Shown: positions 50,421-58,924 of the stretch, in pieces
Position numbering within the stretch: position 1 is the stretch's first letter
How the letters are laid out: each line of letters begins with the position of its first letter
NCBI GenBank assembly: GCA_022563255.1
Contig: JADFNS010000005.1
Span: forward strand, 62,001 to 126,000
Direction: 5' to 3'
Origin: Pseudomonadota bacterium
Lineage (GTDB): Bacteria; Pseudomonadota; Gammaproteobacteria; Steroidobacterales; Woeseiaceae
Length of the DNA: 64,000 nt
Notes under the pieces: model-generated
Told to the model about the DNA's origin: nothing
Databases searched by the model: none
Seen by the model: the letters and a program-made list of their open reading frames with translations, nothing else
Translations under genes and position numbers: made by a program

Positions 50421-50525
50421 ATGAGTGTCATGAGTTTCTCAGGCGCAACCGCCGCCATCTGCGGAATCGGATTGGCCGCGTCGCTGATCATCTACGTGAA
50501 ATACGTCAGGAAAAAACTCTTGTGA
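50421..50525 (+). CDS. Possible small membrane protein
   Basis: A 34-residue frame, MSVMSFSGATAAICG and onwards, with one predicted membrane helix and a basic C-terminus (YVKYVRKKLL). Its stop overlaps the GTG start of the hemolysin III-like gene as GTGA. There is no convincing ribosome site before the ATG. The helix plus coupled overlap make it a candidate only; it could be chance. Confidence 0.3.
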   Translation: MSVMSFSGATAAICGIGLAASLIIYVKYVRKKLL

Positions 50526-51175
50526 CGAGTGCGTATAAACGCGGCAGGTATTCGCCTGTGGAGGAGCGAATCAACGTTCTTTCCCACGCCCTGGGGTTGG
50601 TGCTCAGTATCTCAGGCCTTTTCCTGCTCTGTTTCAGGGCGAGCGGTGCACTGGAACTTGTCAGCGTCTCGGTTTTTGCACTCAGCCTGATAGCGTTGTA
50701 CGCCTCCTCAACTGTCTATCACAGCACCACAGACGATGCCTTTCGTGCCCGGTTACGCACGGTCGATCATGCGATGATTTATGTGTTGATAGCAGGTACC
50801 TACACGCCCTTTTCCCTGCTCATACTGCAGGGTAAAACCGGGTGGGTCATTTTCGCAATTAGCTGGTCGATGGCGGCGATCGGAATACTGCTGAAACTTT
50901 TTTATACCGGGCGGTACGACAAAATCTCTACAGCAATGTATGTTTTCATGGGCTGGGTCATCGTGTTTGCGATCAAACCGTTGATCGAAAACTTCTCCGG
51001 CGAAGGACTGCTCTGGTTGCTGGCGGGCGGCGTTTCATACACGGTCGGCGCTTTGTTCTATAGCATCAGCAAGCTGCCTTTCGGGCACGCAACATTTCAT
51101 ATCTTCGTACTGATCGGCAGCGCCTGCCATTTCATCACTGTCTACTTCTTCGTGCTGGCGCCCATGAGTTCGTAG
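50522..51175 (+). CDS. Hemolysin III family membrane protein
   Basis: A 217-residue protein with seven membrane segments, of the Hly-III/PAQR family. EERINVLSHALGLVLSISG is the typical start; YASSTVYHSTTDDAFRARL, LRTVDHAMIYVLIAGTYTPF, and GHATFHIFVLIGSACHFITV carry the conserved Ser-His, Asp and two His residues that form the PAQR metal site. The start at the GTG 50522 fits the family; the frame runs further upstream without likeness. Its 3' end overlaps the convergent GST gene by 34 bases. Confidence 0.85.
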   Translation: MTSAYKRGRYSPVEERINVLSHALGLVLSISGLFLLCFRASGALELVSVSVFALSLIALYASSTVYHSTTDDAFRARLRTVDHAMIYVLIAGTYTPFSLLILQGKTGWVIFAISWSMAAIGILLKLFYTGRYDKISTAMYVFMGWVIVFAIKPLIENFSGEGLLWLLAGGVSYTVGALFYSISKLPFGHATFHIFVLIGSACHFITVYFFVLAPMSS

Positions 51176-51828
51176 GGCCCCCCCTTCTCAAGAGCGATTC
51201 GATACGCAGGTAACGCGTGTATTCTATCGAGGAAGGCGGCAAGATTCGGGTAGTCCTCCCCGAGATTGGCACGCGCCGCGGCAGCCTCAACTGCGAAACT
51301 CATCTGCATGTCCGCCGCAGTCAGCTCGTCGCCACAAAACCAGGTCGACGCATCGAGGGACAACTCCATGAAATCAAGATTGCGTTTTGTCGTATCTCCC
51401 AAATACCCGGAGCGAACCATCTGCACGATGCGTCGGGTGACCGGTTTAATAAAGAACGGTACCGGCGCATTTTCGATTTTCATCATGACAACGGACAGCA
51501 GCATCAACGGTGCGAACGTGCCTTCGGCATAATGCAGCCAATACGTGTAGGCCATCCGCTCAGGCGTATCGTCCGGCGGTACCAGGCGACCGTCACCGTA
51601 TTTAGCAACCAGGTATTCGATAATTGCGCCCGACTCCGCGACCGTCATGTCACCGTCGGTGATCACCGGCGACTTTCCCAGCGGATGAACCGCCTCGAGT
51701 TCTTTGGGTGCGAGGCTGGTCTCGGTATCGCGCGAATATTTCTCTATTGCATACTCAACGCCCAACTCCTCAAGCAACCAGAGAATGCGCTGCGACCGCG
51801 AGTGTTCCAGGTGATGAAGTGTGAGCAT
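51142..51828 (-). CDS. Glutathione S-transferase
   Basis: A 228-residue GST. The N-terminal thioredoxin-like domain shows HHLEHSRSQRILWLLEELG, with a catalytic Ser/Tyr-region, HPLGKSPVITDGD (cis-Pro) and VAESGAIIEYLVAKY. The C-terminal helical domain contains LTAADMQMSFAVEAA. The most likely start is the ATG at 51826-51828 (MLTLHHLEHS). It transfers glutathione to electrophiles; the substrate is not known. Confidence 0.9.
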   Translation of the reverse strand: MLTLHHLEHSRSQRILWLLEELGVEYAIEKYSRDTETSLAPKELEAVHPLGKSPVITDGDMTVAESGAIIEYLVAKYGDGRLVPPDDTPERMAYTYWLHYAEGTFAPLMLLSVVMMKIENAPVPFFIKPVTRRIVQMVRSGYLGDTTKRNLDFMELSLDASTWFCGDELTAADMQMSFAVEAAAARANLGEDYPNLAAFLDRIHALPAYRIALEKGGPYELMGASTKK

Positions 51829-51845
51829 TGCGTAACCCTCCGGCG

Positions 51846-53936
51846 TTATTCGCTTCCCAGCTGATCCCACAAGTAGCTATAGAACAGCGATTCCAGTTTT
51901 GCGACCTGCGTATTGTCCGATGCACCGGCGTGGCCACCAACGGTATTCTCGTAATAGTACAGATCGTGCCCCATTTCGCTCATACGCGCGACCATCTTGC
52001 GGGCGTGCGCGGGATGCACGCGATCATCACGAGTCGACGTTGCGAAGAACGCCTTCGGGTAATTTACGTCCTCCCTGATGTTGTGATACGGCGAGTACTG
52101 CGAAATGTAATCCCAGTCGTCCGTATCCGGGTTGCCGTACTCGCCCATCCAGGATGCGCCTGCGAGCAGGTGATTGAAGCGCTTCATATCGAGCAAAGGA
52201 ACCTGAACCACAATGGCCCGCCAAAGGTCCGGACGCTGAGTCAACATGACACCCGTCAGGAGCCCACCGTTGGAACGACCGCGTACGCCCAGATGCTCGG
52301 CACTTGTCACACCGCTGGCGATCAGGTCTTCTGCAATCGCGATCATGTCGTCATAAGCATTTTGACGTTTATCCTTTAGGGCGGCCTGATGCCAACGCGG
52401 ACCGTATTCGCCACCGCCACGAATGTTTGCCACAGCGTACACGCCGCCGCGCTCCAGCCAGGCGTGCCCCACGGTCGCGCTGTACCTGGGCGTAATACTG
52501 ATCTGAAATCCGCCATAGCCGTACAACAGAGTCGGCGCGTTGCCGTCGGCCACGAAGTTTTTCGGCGTAACGAGAAAATACGGTATCTGCGTGCCATCTT
52601 TGCTCATCACGAAACGCTGCTCAACGCTCATGCCGTCGGTATCGAAATAATCGGGCAGGGAAAACAACGCCGCTGTCGTTGCACCACCGTCGTTCGCAAC
52701 GAACAGCGTATCGGGCCTCAGGAATCCTTCGTAATTGAAGAAGAACACGTTCGAGTCTTCGGACGCAGCGATCAGGCTGATACTACCGAGCGCCTCGGTC
52801 TCAATGTCGATACCAAGCCACTCACCATCAATAAACTCGAAGCGCATCAATTTTCCCGTGACGTCTTCAAGTATGTTCACGATCAGATAGTCGCGCGTGT
52901 TCAGGATGCTGTCGCTTTTGATCGCGCTGTGAGCCGTTGGTACGAAAATGACGTCGAACTCACGGCTGCCACCCATGAAGGCGTCGAAATCGATCGACAT
53001 CAAGGTTCCCTGGATGTATTCGATATCCGCGGGCTTCCACGAACTCTTGATTTCGAGCAGCATCTGCCCGTTCATCAATCCGTAAAACGTTGCATCGTCT
53101 GGTATATCGATCTTCTTGTGATTGCCGTCTGCAGCGTACATGAAGCGTTCGGCCGTGAAGAACGTGGGCGTACGATGCACGACATCGTAGGCGCTGTCGC
53201 CGTCCCACTCACGATAAACCGTCACGGCAACGTCTTGCTTTTCACCGGCGAATACTTCCTTTGCCTCAGCGATCGGATCACCACGATTCCAGAGCCGGGC
53301 CGTTCGCGGATAGCCGGAATCTGTCAGGCTGCCTGGGCCAAAGTCGCTGCCAATAAACACGGTATCTGCATCGATCCAGCTAACGCGCGTCTTGAATTCC
53401 GCAACAAAGAACCCGTCTTCGACGAACTCCCGGGTTTCAGTATCGAATTCACGGACAACCACCGCGTCAGCGCCGCCGCGTGACAGCCGCAGCAAGCATT
53501 TCCGGTATTCCGGGCGCAAGCAGGAAGCGCCTTTCCACACCCAGTCTTCGTCCTCTGCCGTCGCCAGGGCGTCCAGGTCCAGAACGATCTCCCAGTCGGC
53601 GTCGCCAGCGACGTATTCGTCCAATGACGTTCGACGCCATAAACCGCGCTTGTTGCCGGCGTCTCTCCAGTAGTTGTAGACGTAGTCGCCCATGAGATTG
53701 GGCATCGCAATGCGCTCGTCGGAATCGTAGATTTCGAGATTGCGCCTGGCCATCGGCTCGAATGTCGGCAAATTCTCGAGGTAGCCGAGCGACGCTGTAT
53801 TTTGTTGCTCCACCCAGGCCAGGGCCCGTTCACCCTCAACGTCTTCCAGCCAAAGATACGGATCTTCAGCCTGTTGCTCCCGGGAACACCCTGCCAGCGC
53901 CACCAAAACTACCGTACTTAGGAAAAACCTGTGCAT
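51846..53936 (-). CDS. Prolyl oligopeptidase family serine peptidase (S9), lipoprotein
   Basis: A 696-residue protein. A lipoprotein signal (VVLVALAGCSREQ) places it in the envelope. The beta-propeller domain starts DPYLWLEDVEGERALAWV, and the hydrolase domain has the Ser in GVRGRSNGGLLTGVM, the Asp in TSTRDDRVHPAHARK and the His in VGGHAGAS, plus LLYGYGGFQISITP. This is the S9A prolyl oligopeptidase layout. I chose the ATG at 53934-53936, which gives the lipobox; the frame extends 19 codons further upstream. Confidence 0.93.
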   Translation of the reverse strand: MHRFFLSTVVLVALAGCSREQQAEDPYLWLEDVEGERALAWVEQQNTASLGYLENLPTFEPMARRNLEIYDSDERIAMPNLMGDYVYNYWRDAGNKRGLWRRTSLDEYVAGDADWEIVLDLDALATAEDEDWVWKGASCLRPEYRKCLLRLSRGGADAVVVREFDTETREFVEDGFFVAEFKTRVSWIDADTVFIGSDFGPGSLTDSGYPRTARLWNRGDPIAEAKEVFAGEKQDVAVTVYREWDGDSAYDVVHRTPTFFTAERFMYAADGNHKKIDIPDDATFYGLMNGQMLLEIKSSWKPADIEYIQGTLMSIDFDAFMGGSREFDVIFVPTAHSAIKSDSILNTRDYLIVNILEDVTGKLMRFEFIDGEWLGIDIETEALGSISLIAASEDSNVFFFNYEGFLRPDTLFVANDGGATTAALFSLPDYFDTDGMSVEQRFVMSKDGTQIPYFLVTPKNFVADGNAPTLLYGYGGFQISITPRYSATVGHAWLERGGVYAVANIRGGGEYGPRWHQAALKDKRQNAYDDMIAIAEDLIASGVTSAEHLGVRGRSNGGLLTGVMLTQRPDLWRAIVVQVPLLDMKRFNHLLAGASWMGEYGNPDTDDWDYISQYSPYHNIREDVNYPKAFFATSTRDDRVHPAHARKMVARMSEMGHDLYYYENTVGGHAGASDNTQVAKLESLFYSYLWDQLGSE

Positions 53937-54291
53937 CGACGACTGCCTTTTGACGAAAAGAGGCCGGATTCTAGCATCGAAATTCGATCTCACAGCCGAT
54001 AAAGCACCCGACCACCCGATCAGGCCGATTCCGTCGAAAACTGCTGAGTTAGGCGTTTTCAGCCGTTTTATGGCGAATTTACCGGACTTATCACCCTGAA
54101 AAGCTTGCGTTTATTCATTGACATAAGCCTTACCGGCGATATACTGCGGCCAGCTAGAACGATCGGCTGATATTTATGTACACCATTTCGAAGTTCCGTA
54201 CCTCGTCCTGATTTTCATAAGTTCAAGCGTCAATTCTTGCCAACGGTCTTGGTTACAAGGCCATACACTTTTGATTAATTAGGAATAGAAA
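53937..54291 (+). promoter_or_regulatory. Intergenic leader of cspA
   Basis: A 355-base stretch without a credible gene on either strand. It holds the cspA promoter (listed separately) and a leader of about 140 bases between the predicted transcription start and the cspA ATG. The leader is AT-rich near the start codon, with AGGAATAGAAA before the ATG. Long structured leaders are usual for cold-shock genes. The left part must hold the promoter of the divergent S9 peptidase gene, which I cannot place. Confidence 0.5.
54118..54145 (+). promoter_or_regulatory. Sigma-70 promoter of cspA
   Basis: TTGACA (54118-54123) and TATACT (54140-54145) with a 16-base spacer is close to consensus. Transcription would start near 54152, giving a leader of about 140 bases before cspA. 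Confidence 0.65.
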
Positions 54292-54501
54292 ATGTCTGAA
54301 ACAACAACTGGAACGGTTAAATGGTTCAACGAAGCGAAAGGCTTCGGTTTTATTGAGCAGGAGTCGGGTCCCGACGTATTCGCTCACTTCAGCAATATTA
54401 CCGGCAGCGGATTCAAGACTCTGGCCGAAGGCCAGAAGGTCGAGTTCACTGTGACTGAGGGACAGAAAGGTCCTCAGGCAGAGAACATCGTACCGCTCTA
54501 G
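54292..54501 (+). CDS. cspA: Cold-shock protein
   Basis: A 69-residue cold-shock domain protein: [17 protein letters not shown] (RNP1) and DVFAHFSNI (RNP2), with a C-terminal [10 protein letters not shown]. It binds single-stranded RNA and DNA as a chaperone. Its own promoter, long leader and a terminator make it a single-gene unit. Whether it is cold-induced or constitutive (CspC/E type) cannot be told; the symbol is used loosely for the family. Confidence 0.92.
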   Translation: MSETTTGTVKWFNEAKGFGFIEQESGPDVFAHFSNITGSGFKTLAEGQKVEFTVTEGQKGPQAENIVPL

Positions 54502-54521
54502 TAGCGTTATGTAGCAGTATC

Positions 54522-54553
54522 AAAAGGCGAGGTCTTCGGGCCTCGCCTTTTTT
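54522..54553 (+). terminator. Rho-independent terminator after cspA
   Basis: AAAAGGCGAGG pairs with CCTCGCCTTTTTT around the loop TCTTCGGG: a GC-rich stem of about 8 pairs plus A-T closing, ending in a run of T. The A run on the other side makes it potentially bidirectional, serving the minus-strand remnant too. Confidence 0.9.
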
Positions 54554-54969
54554 ATGTGCGGCAGCAGTACGGCGCGGATTTAGCCGCCTCTTCCATCGGC
54601 GCAATAGTCGGAACGCGCTCCGCCGAGCCGCCGAATGATTGCAAACCAACGATGACTATCACGATACTGACACCAACCAGTGTCGCGATATCCAGTCGCT
54701 TCGCGCTTGAGTTTTCCACCGCCACACTGGCGGCACCCGAGTCCCGCTTAACACCGTCAGGCGTAACCTCGAATGCCCACGCCAAGATCAACGCGATGGG
54801 AAATCCCAGAGCAACCAGACCGACAACGAATCGCGTCGTCCAGTCTGGCAAATATAAGGGCTGGAAAAAGAGCATCCGCGATCTGCAGCAGTATCCAGCC
54901 ACCGACAAGATAGGCTGCCGCAACGCGAAAGACGTTGCGCCGCTTAAGTTCGGAGAAAAAGCTACTCAT
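54552..54969 (-). pseudogene. Truncated, frameshifted N-terminus of a membrane-anchored cyclase/TPR-type protein
   Basis: The frame starting at 54969 gives SFFSELKRRNVFRVAAAYLV and GGWILLQIADALFPAL, the start of a gammaproteobacterial family with a short cytoplasmic N-terminus, membrane helices and C-terminal cyclase or TPR domains. After FPALI it runs out of frame; the second frame resumes with LPDWTTRFVVGLVALGFPIA and FEVTPDGVKRD. One extra base near 54850-54856 (a TTT run) explains the shift. The gene then stops at the cspA terminator with no output domain. Confidence 0.7.
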
Positions 54970-54990
54970 GGATCGGCAATTATACGTGAC

Positions 54991-55440
54991 CTACTCGTTA
55001 GCGGACGGGATTTTCGTCGCTTGCCAGGCAACCACCTGCCAGATGCCCTTGTGTTTCAGAAACGTGCCGGTATTAAAGTACTCCTTTTGACCGGAACCAT
55101 CGGCCGGTGTGCCAACCAGTTTAAATGTTACGACGGCAGTATCGCCATAGACGCGAACATCAACCTCGACACCGGAATACGAAGTGTCGGGTGCCTCATC
55201 AGATGACTCATCCTGCTCGAACCCGGCCATGATTTCGGCCTTGCCGAAGCGCGTGCCATCCGACGACGTATAAACCAGGTCGTCTGCCCAGAATCGTTCG
55301 TGCGCCGACTCCTCGCCAGCACTGCCTAGAAATTCATGCAGCGTCGCCGTGAGATCCTCGACGTCCGTCGCAGAATTCGTGCATCCCGCACAAATCAAGA
55401 GGAGGCACCACAGGCTTGATATCGCTGTCGTGAACTTCAT
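54991..55440 (-). CDS. SnoaL/DUF4440-like lipoprotein
   Basis: A 149-residue protein. A lipoprotein signal with lipobox ICAGC is followed by an NTF2-like fold: ATLHEFLGSAGEESAHERF, WADDLVYTSSDGTRFGKAEI, YGDTAVVTFKLVG and GIWQVVAWQATKIP. This fits nuclear transport factor 2-like/DUF4440 proteins; no reaction can be assigned. The ATG at 55438-55440 is chosen because it starts the signal peptide (MKFTTAISSLWCLLL). Confidence 0.8.
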   Translation of the reverse strand: MKFTTAISSLWCLLLICAGCTNSATDVEDLTATLHEFLGSAGEESAHERFWADDLVYTSSDGTRFGKAEIMAGFEQDESSDEAPDTSYSGVEVDVRVYGDTAVVTFKLVGTPADGSGQKEYFNTGTFLKHKGIWQVVAWQATKIPSANE

Positions 55441-55475
55441 ATCAACTCCTTGCATTTGAAGTATTCTAGGCGGCC

Positions 55476-57299
55476 ATGGCCGACACTAACAAATTACCCA
55501 GCGGTTTCCTGCAACGCGCCCTCGGCGTGTTCGGCTACAGCCGGCGCGCACTCGAACTCGTATGGACCACCAGCCGGCCGCTGACCGTCACGCTCGCATT
55601 GCTGACCTTGATCAGCGGCGTGTTACCTGCCGTCATCGCCTACGTCGGCCAGCTCATCGTCGATGGCGTCGTCCACGCCAGCCAGGTTGAAAACCCCGAT
55701 ACGCGCGGCGTGTTGATGCTGGTGGGTCTTGAGGGATTGGTCGTCATTGCGGTCGCGGCCAGTCAACGCGGCATATCCGCAAGCCAGTCGCTGCTGCGCG
55801 GCCTGCTGGGCCAGCGCGTCAATGTTATGATTCTCGAAAAAGCGCTGACACTTGAGCTCGCGCAGTTCGAGGATTCGGAGTTTTACGACAAACTGACACA
55901 AGCGCGGCGCGAGGCATCGAGCAGACCCTTGAGTTTGGTGATCCGTACTTTCGGTCTGGTGCAAAACGCAATTTCCCTTACCAGCTATTCGATTTTGCTG
56001 TTTGCGTTCTCTCCCTGGGCCGTTGTCATTCTAGTCGCTGCCGGCATGCCATCCTTTTTTGCAGAAGCGAAGTTCTCCGGCGATGCGTTTCGCCTGTTCC
56101 GCTGGCGATCTCCAGAGACCCGCATGCAGATGTATCTGGAAACGGTGATCGCGCGCGAAGATGGCGTGAAAGAAGTCAAGTTATTCCAGCTCGGGCCGCG
56201 GCTGTTGCAGCGTTATCGCGATATTTTCGAAAAATTGTTTGTCGAAGATCGCAAGCTGACGATTCGTCGCGATACCTGGGGCTTCATGCTGGGCCTGGTA
56301 TCGACGGCCGCCCTTTATGGCGCGTACGGCTGGATCGTGGTGACTGCCGTTGCTGGCATCATCACGCTGGGCGCGATGACCATGTACCTGGTGCTATTTC
56401 GACAGGGACAGTCGGCCGTCGCCGCCATCCTCAGCTCGATCAGCGGCATGTACGAAGATAATCTTTATCTGTCAAACCTGTATGAGTATCTCGAACAACC
56501 CGTACCCATTCGGCCCGGCAAGGCCGAGCATGGCCCGCACCCCGAACGCGGTCTTGAGTTTGAAAACGTATCGTTCACCTATGCCGGCGCCAGGGACAAG
56601 GCGTTGAATGGCATCAGCCTGCAGATCAAACCCGGAGAGAGCCTCGCGCTGGTCGGCGAGAACGGCTCCGGCAAGACAACGCTGATCAAATTGCTGACGC
56701 GCCTGTACGACCCGACGGAGGGTCGTATATTACTCGACGGCCTGGACCTGCAGGAATGGGACGTTGAAGCATTGCGGCGACGCGTGGGCGTAATCTTCCA
56801 GGACTTTGGCCGTTACCAGTTTACGGTTGGCGAAAACATCGGCGCGGGCGACGTTCGCTACATCGACGACGCGGAACGTTGGAAGGTGGCAGCCAAGACC
56901 GGCCTGGCAGCGCCGTTCATTGAGGAAATGCCCGACGGCTACAACACTCAACTGGGACGCTGGTTCAAAGGCGGACGCGAACTCTCGGGCGGCCAGTGGC
57001 AGAAAATCGCGTTGTCGCGAGCGTTTATGCGCAGCGAAGCCGATATTCTGGTACTCGATGAACCAACAGCGGCCATGGACGCGGCGGCGGAAGCGGAGGT
57101 GTTCGAACACTTCCGCAAGGCCAGCGGCAAGAAAATGACGATTCTAATTTCGCACCGCTTTTCCACCGTTCGGGCTGCCGAACATATCGTCGTCATCCAT
57201 CAGGGAAAAATCCTCGAGCGCGGCACTCACGAGAGCTTGCTGGCAGAAGATGGACAGTACGCGCATTTATTCAAACTTCAGGCACGCGGTTACCAGTAA
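55476..57299 (+). CDS. ABC transporter, fused membrane and ATPase domains
   Basis: A 607-residue half-transporter of the exporter type. Six membrane segments (about residues 30-330) precede the ATPase: Walker A GENGSGKTTLIKLL (about 394), Q-loop VIFQDFGRYQFTVGENI, signature RELSGGQWQKIALSRAF (about 500), Walker B DILVLDEPTAAMDAAAE and H-loop ISHRFSTVRAAE. Substrate unknown; lipid or peptide export is typical of the type. It overlaps the rhomboid gene as TAATG. Confidence 0.9.
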   Translation: MADTNKLPSGFLQRALGVFGYSRRALELVWTTSRPLTVTLALLTLISGVLPAVIAYVGQLIVDGVVHASQVENPDTRGVLMLVGLEGLVVIAVAASQRGISASQSLLRGLLGQRVNVMILEKALTLELAQFEDSEFYDKLTQARREASSRPLSLVIRTFGLVQNAISLTSYSILLFAFSPWAVVILVAAGMPSFFAEAKFSGDAFRLFRWRSPETRMQMYLETVIAREDGVKEVKLFQLGPRLLQRYRDIFEKLFVEDRKLTIRRDTWGFMLGLVSTAALYGAYGWIVVTAVAGIITLGAMTMYLVLFRQGQSAVAAILSSISGMYEDNLYLSNLYEYLEQPVPIRPGKAEHGPHPERGLEFENVSFTYAGARDKALNGISLQIKPGESLALVGENGSGKTTLIKLLTRLYDPTEGRILLDGLDLQEWDVEALRRRVGVIFQDFGRYQFTVGENIGAGDVRYIDDAERWKVAAKTGLAAPFIEEMPDGYNTQLGRWFKGGRELSGGQWQKIALSRAFMRSEADILVLDEPTAAMDAAAEAEVFEHFRKASGKKMTILISHRFSTVRAAEHIVVIHQGKILERGTHESLLAEDGQYAHLFKLQARGYQ

Positions 57300-57895
57300 T
57301 GTTTTCAAACGGACAAATTGCAGCACCGCTTATCATGGCACTCACTGTCGGCATCAGCTTGCTGGGCCTTTATCAGATGCCGCGCATCATCGACATGTGC
57401 CTGTTCCGGCCCTATTATTTTTCGCGAAAACGCCAGTACAGCACCATAATTCTGAGCGGCTTTGTGCACGCAGACGTCGGTCACCTGCTGTTCAACATGT
57501 TCACGTTTTATTTCTTCGCGTTCCCGCTGGAACGGTTTCTCGGCACGGCACCATTTCTGATCCTGTACTTCTTCGGACTCGTGGTCAGCCACAGTTGCAC
57601 CCTGTATAAGCACAGGAATAATCCGGGCTACGCCTCCTTAGGTGCGTCGGGCGCAATCTCGGCGGTGCTGTTCGCTTACATCGTGTATTTTCCGACTACG
57701 ACGCTGATGATCATGCCAATACCGGTTCCGATTCCGGCATTCGTGTTCGCAATCGGCTATGTCGCTTATTCCTATTGGGCATCCGTGCAAAACAAAGGCC
57801 GCATCAATCACGATGCACACCTTTGCGGCGCTTTGAGCGGAGTGGCTTTCGTGGCGCTGACCAACCCAGGAGCGTTTACACGGCTATTCGCATGA
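57299..57895 (+). CDS. Rhomboid family intramembrane serine protease
   Basis: A 198-residue protein with about six membrane segments. SGFVHADVGHLLFNMFTFYF holds the conserved His-Asn motif, LGASGAISAVLFAYIV the catalytic Ser, and NHDAHLCGALSG the catalytic His. It cleaves membrane proteins within the bilayer. Its coupling to the ABC transporter suggests shared regulation only. Confidence 0.9.
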   Translation: MFSNGQIAAPLIMALTVGISLLGLYQMPRIIDMCLFRPYYFSRKRQYSTIILSGFVHADVGHLLFNMFTFYFFAFPLERFLGTAPFLILYFFGLVVSHSCTLYKHRNNPGYASLGASGAISAVLFAYIVYFPTTTLMIMPIPVPIPAFVFAIGYVAYSYWASVQNKGRINHDAHLCGALSGVAFVALTNPGAFTRLFA

Positions 57896-57906
57896 ACACA
57901 CCGACG

Positions 57907-58074
57907 CTATCGCAGCAACGCGTAACCGTCCAATTGCAGAACGTTCAGCATAGTCATCGCGGATAAGGCGACCTTGGCTGGCCCCGCCAGCTCGCTTTTT
58001 TCAACCCCGTTGTATTCCATCGACTGTCGGCAGACATAGAACTTGACGCCCGCAAGAACAACTCGGTAAGACAT
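57907..58074 (-). pseudogene. DsrE-like C-terminal fragment
   Basis: A 55-residue frame: MSYRVVLAGVKFYVCRQSME, a spacer, KVALSAMTMLNVLQL and GYALLR. The GVKFYVC Cys, the hydrophobic strand and the closing LQxxGYALL fit the C-terminal half of DsrE/DsrF-like proteins. The frame is open upstream to about 58129 (ERVLFPVTVPHGFAL), but there is no room for a full N-terminus before the methyltransferase gene. Either a truncated gene or a short unrecognised protein. Confidence 0.4.
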
Positions 58075-58180
58075 CAGTGCAAATCCATGCGGGACAGTGA
58101 CCGGAAATAGTACACGTTCGGTGGAACCTGATAGGCTTCAATTCAATCTGAATATTCTCTGCCCACAAAGGATGATCCCC

Positions 58181-58924
58181 GTGAAAGTATTATTAGCCTT
58201 CGTTTTGTTGTTTGTTGCCAGCTACACGCACGCGGCCGGCGAAATCGACGCAAAAGTGACGGCCGCGCTGGCCGAGGAAGCACGCCCGGAAGCGGACCGC
58301 GAGCGAGATCGGAACCGCAAACCGTTGCAGACATTGAAATTCTTTGGCATGACCAACGACATGCGCGTACTGGAGTTGCTACCGGGCGGTGGCTGGTACA
58401 CGCGTGTGCTGGCGCCGGTTCTTGCCGATAATGGGCAACTTTATGTTGCGCTCGGCGCGGGCCGGACGCGCGATACAATTCTGGGAGAAGCGGGATTTGA
58501 ACAAGTCGTGCTGCTCGATACCACGGACAACCTGCGCCGGGATCAGGAACGCAGAATCTACGTGCTCGACAACTTCGATTTCGGGGTCTCCGGACTGGAC
58601 ATGGTCGTCACCTTTCGCAACCTGCACAACTTCGACCCGGACTCGAGAGCCACGATCAACCGCGAGGTGTTCAAAGCGCTAAAGCACGGCGGGCTCTACG
58701 GCGTCATTGACCATACGCGACGTCACATGGAAGCAGCCGACAACGAAAACCGCAGACGCATCGATCCGGTGCTGGTCATAAAAGAGGCGCTGGATCAGGG
58801 CTTTGAGTTCGTTGACTACTCGGACCTGCACTTCCGTGCGGATGACGAACTCGAGTACGAAGTGGGACGACGGTCAGTAACTGGCAATACAGATCGATTT
58901 ACGTTCTTGTTTCGCAAGCCCTGA
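58181..58924 (+). CDS. Secreted class I SAM-dependent methyltransferase-like protein
   Basis: A 247-residue protein. A signal peptide (VLLAFVLLFVASYTHA) leads to a methyltransferase-like fold: MRVLELLPGGGWYTRVLAPV (motif I), DMVVTFRNLHNFD and LKHGGLYGVIDHTRRH. Periplasmic SAM-type methyltransferases are odd since SAM is cytoplasmic, but this family is widespread. The GTG at 58181 has AAAGGA 8 bases upstream; the ATG at 58172 abuts that site and is less likely. It overlaps the convergent C39 gene by 51 bases. Confidence 0.82.
   Translation: MKVLLAFVLLFVASYTHAAGEIDAKVTAALAEEARPEADRERDRNRKPLQTLKFFGMTNDMRVLELLPGGGWYTRVLAPVLADNGQLYVALGAGRTRDTILGEAGFEQVVLLDTTDNLRRDQERRIYVLDNFDFGVSGLDMVVTFRNLHNFDPDSRATINREVFKALKHGGLYGVIDHTRRHMEAADNENRRRIDPVLVIKEALDQGFEFVDYSDLHFRADDELEYEVGRRSVTGNTDRFTFLFRKP

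Noticed and set aside
52389-53483. 364-codon plus-strand frame opposite the S9 peptidase
   Set aside because: Antisense of a gene with intact catalytic triad; no family features.
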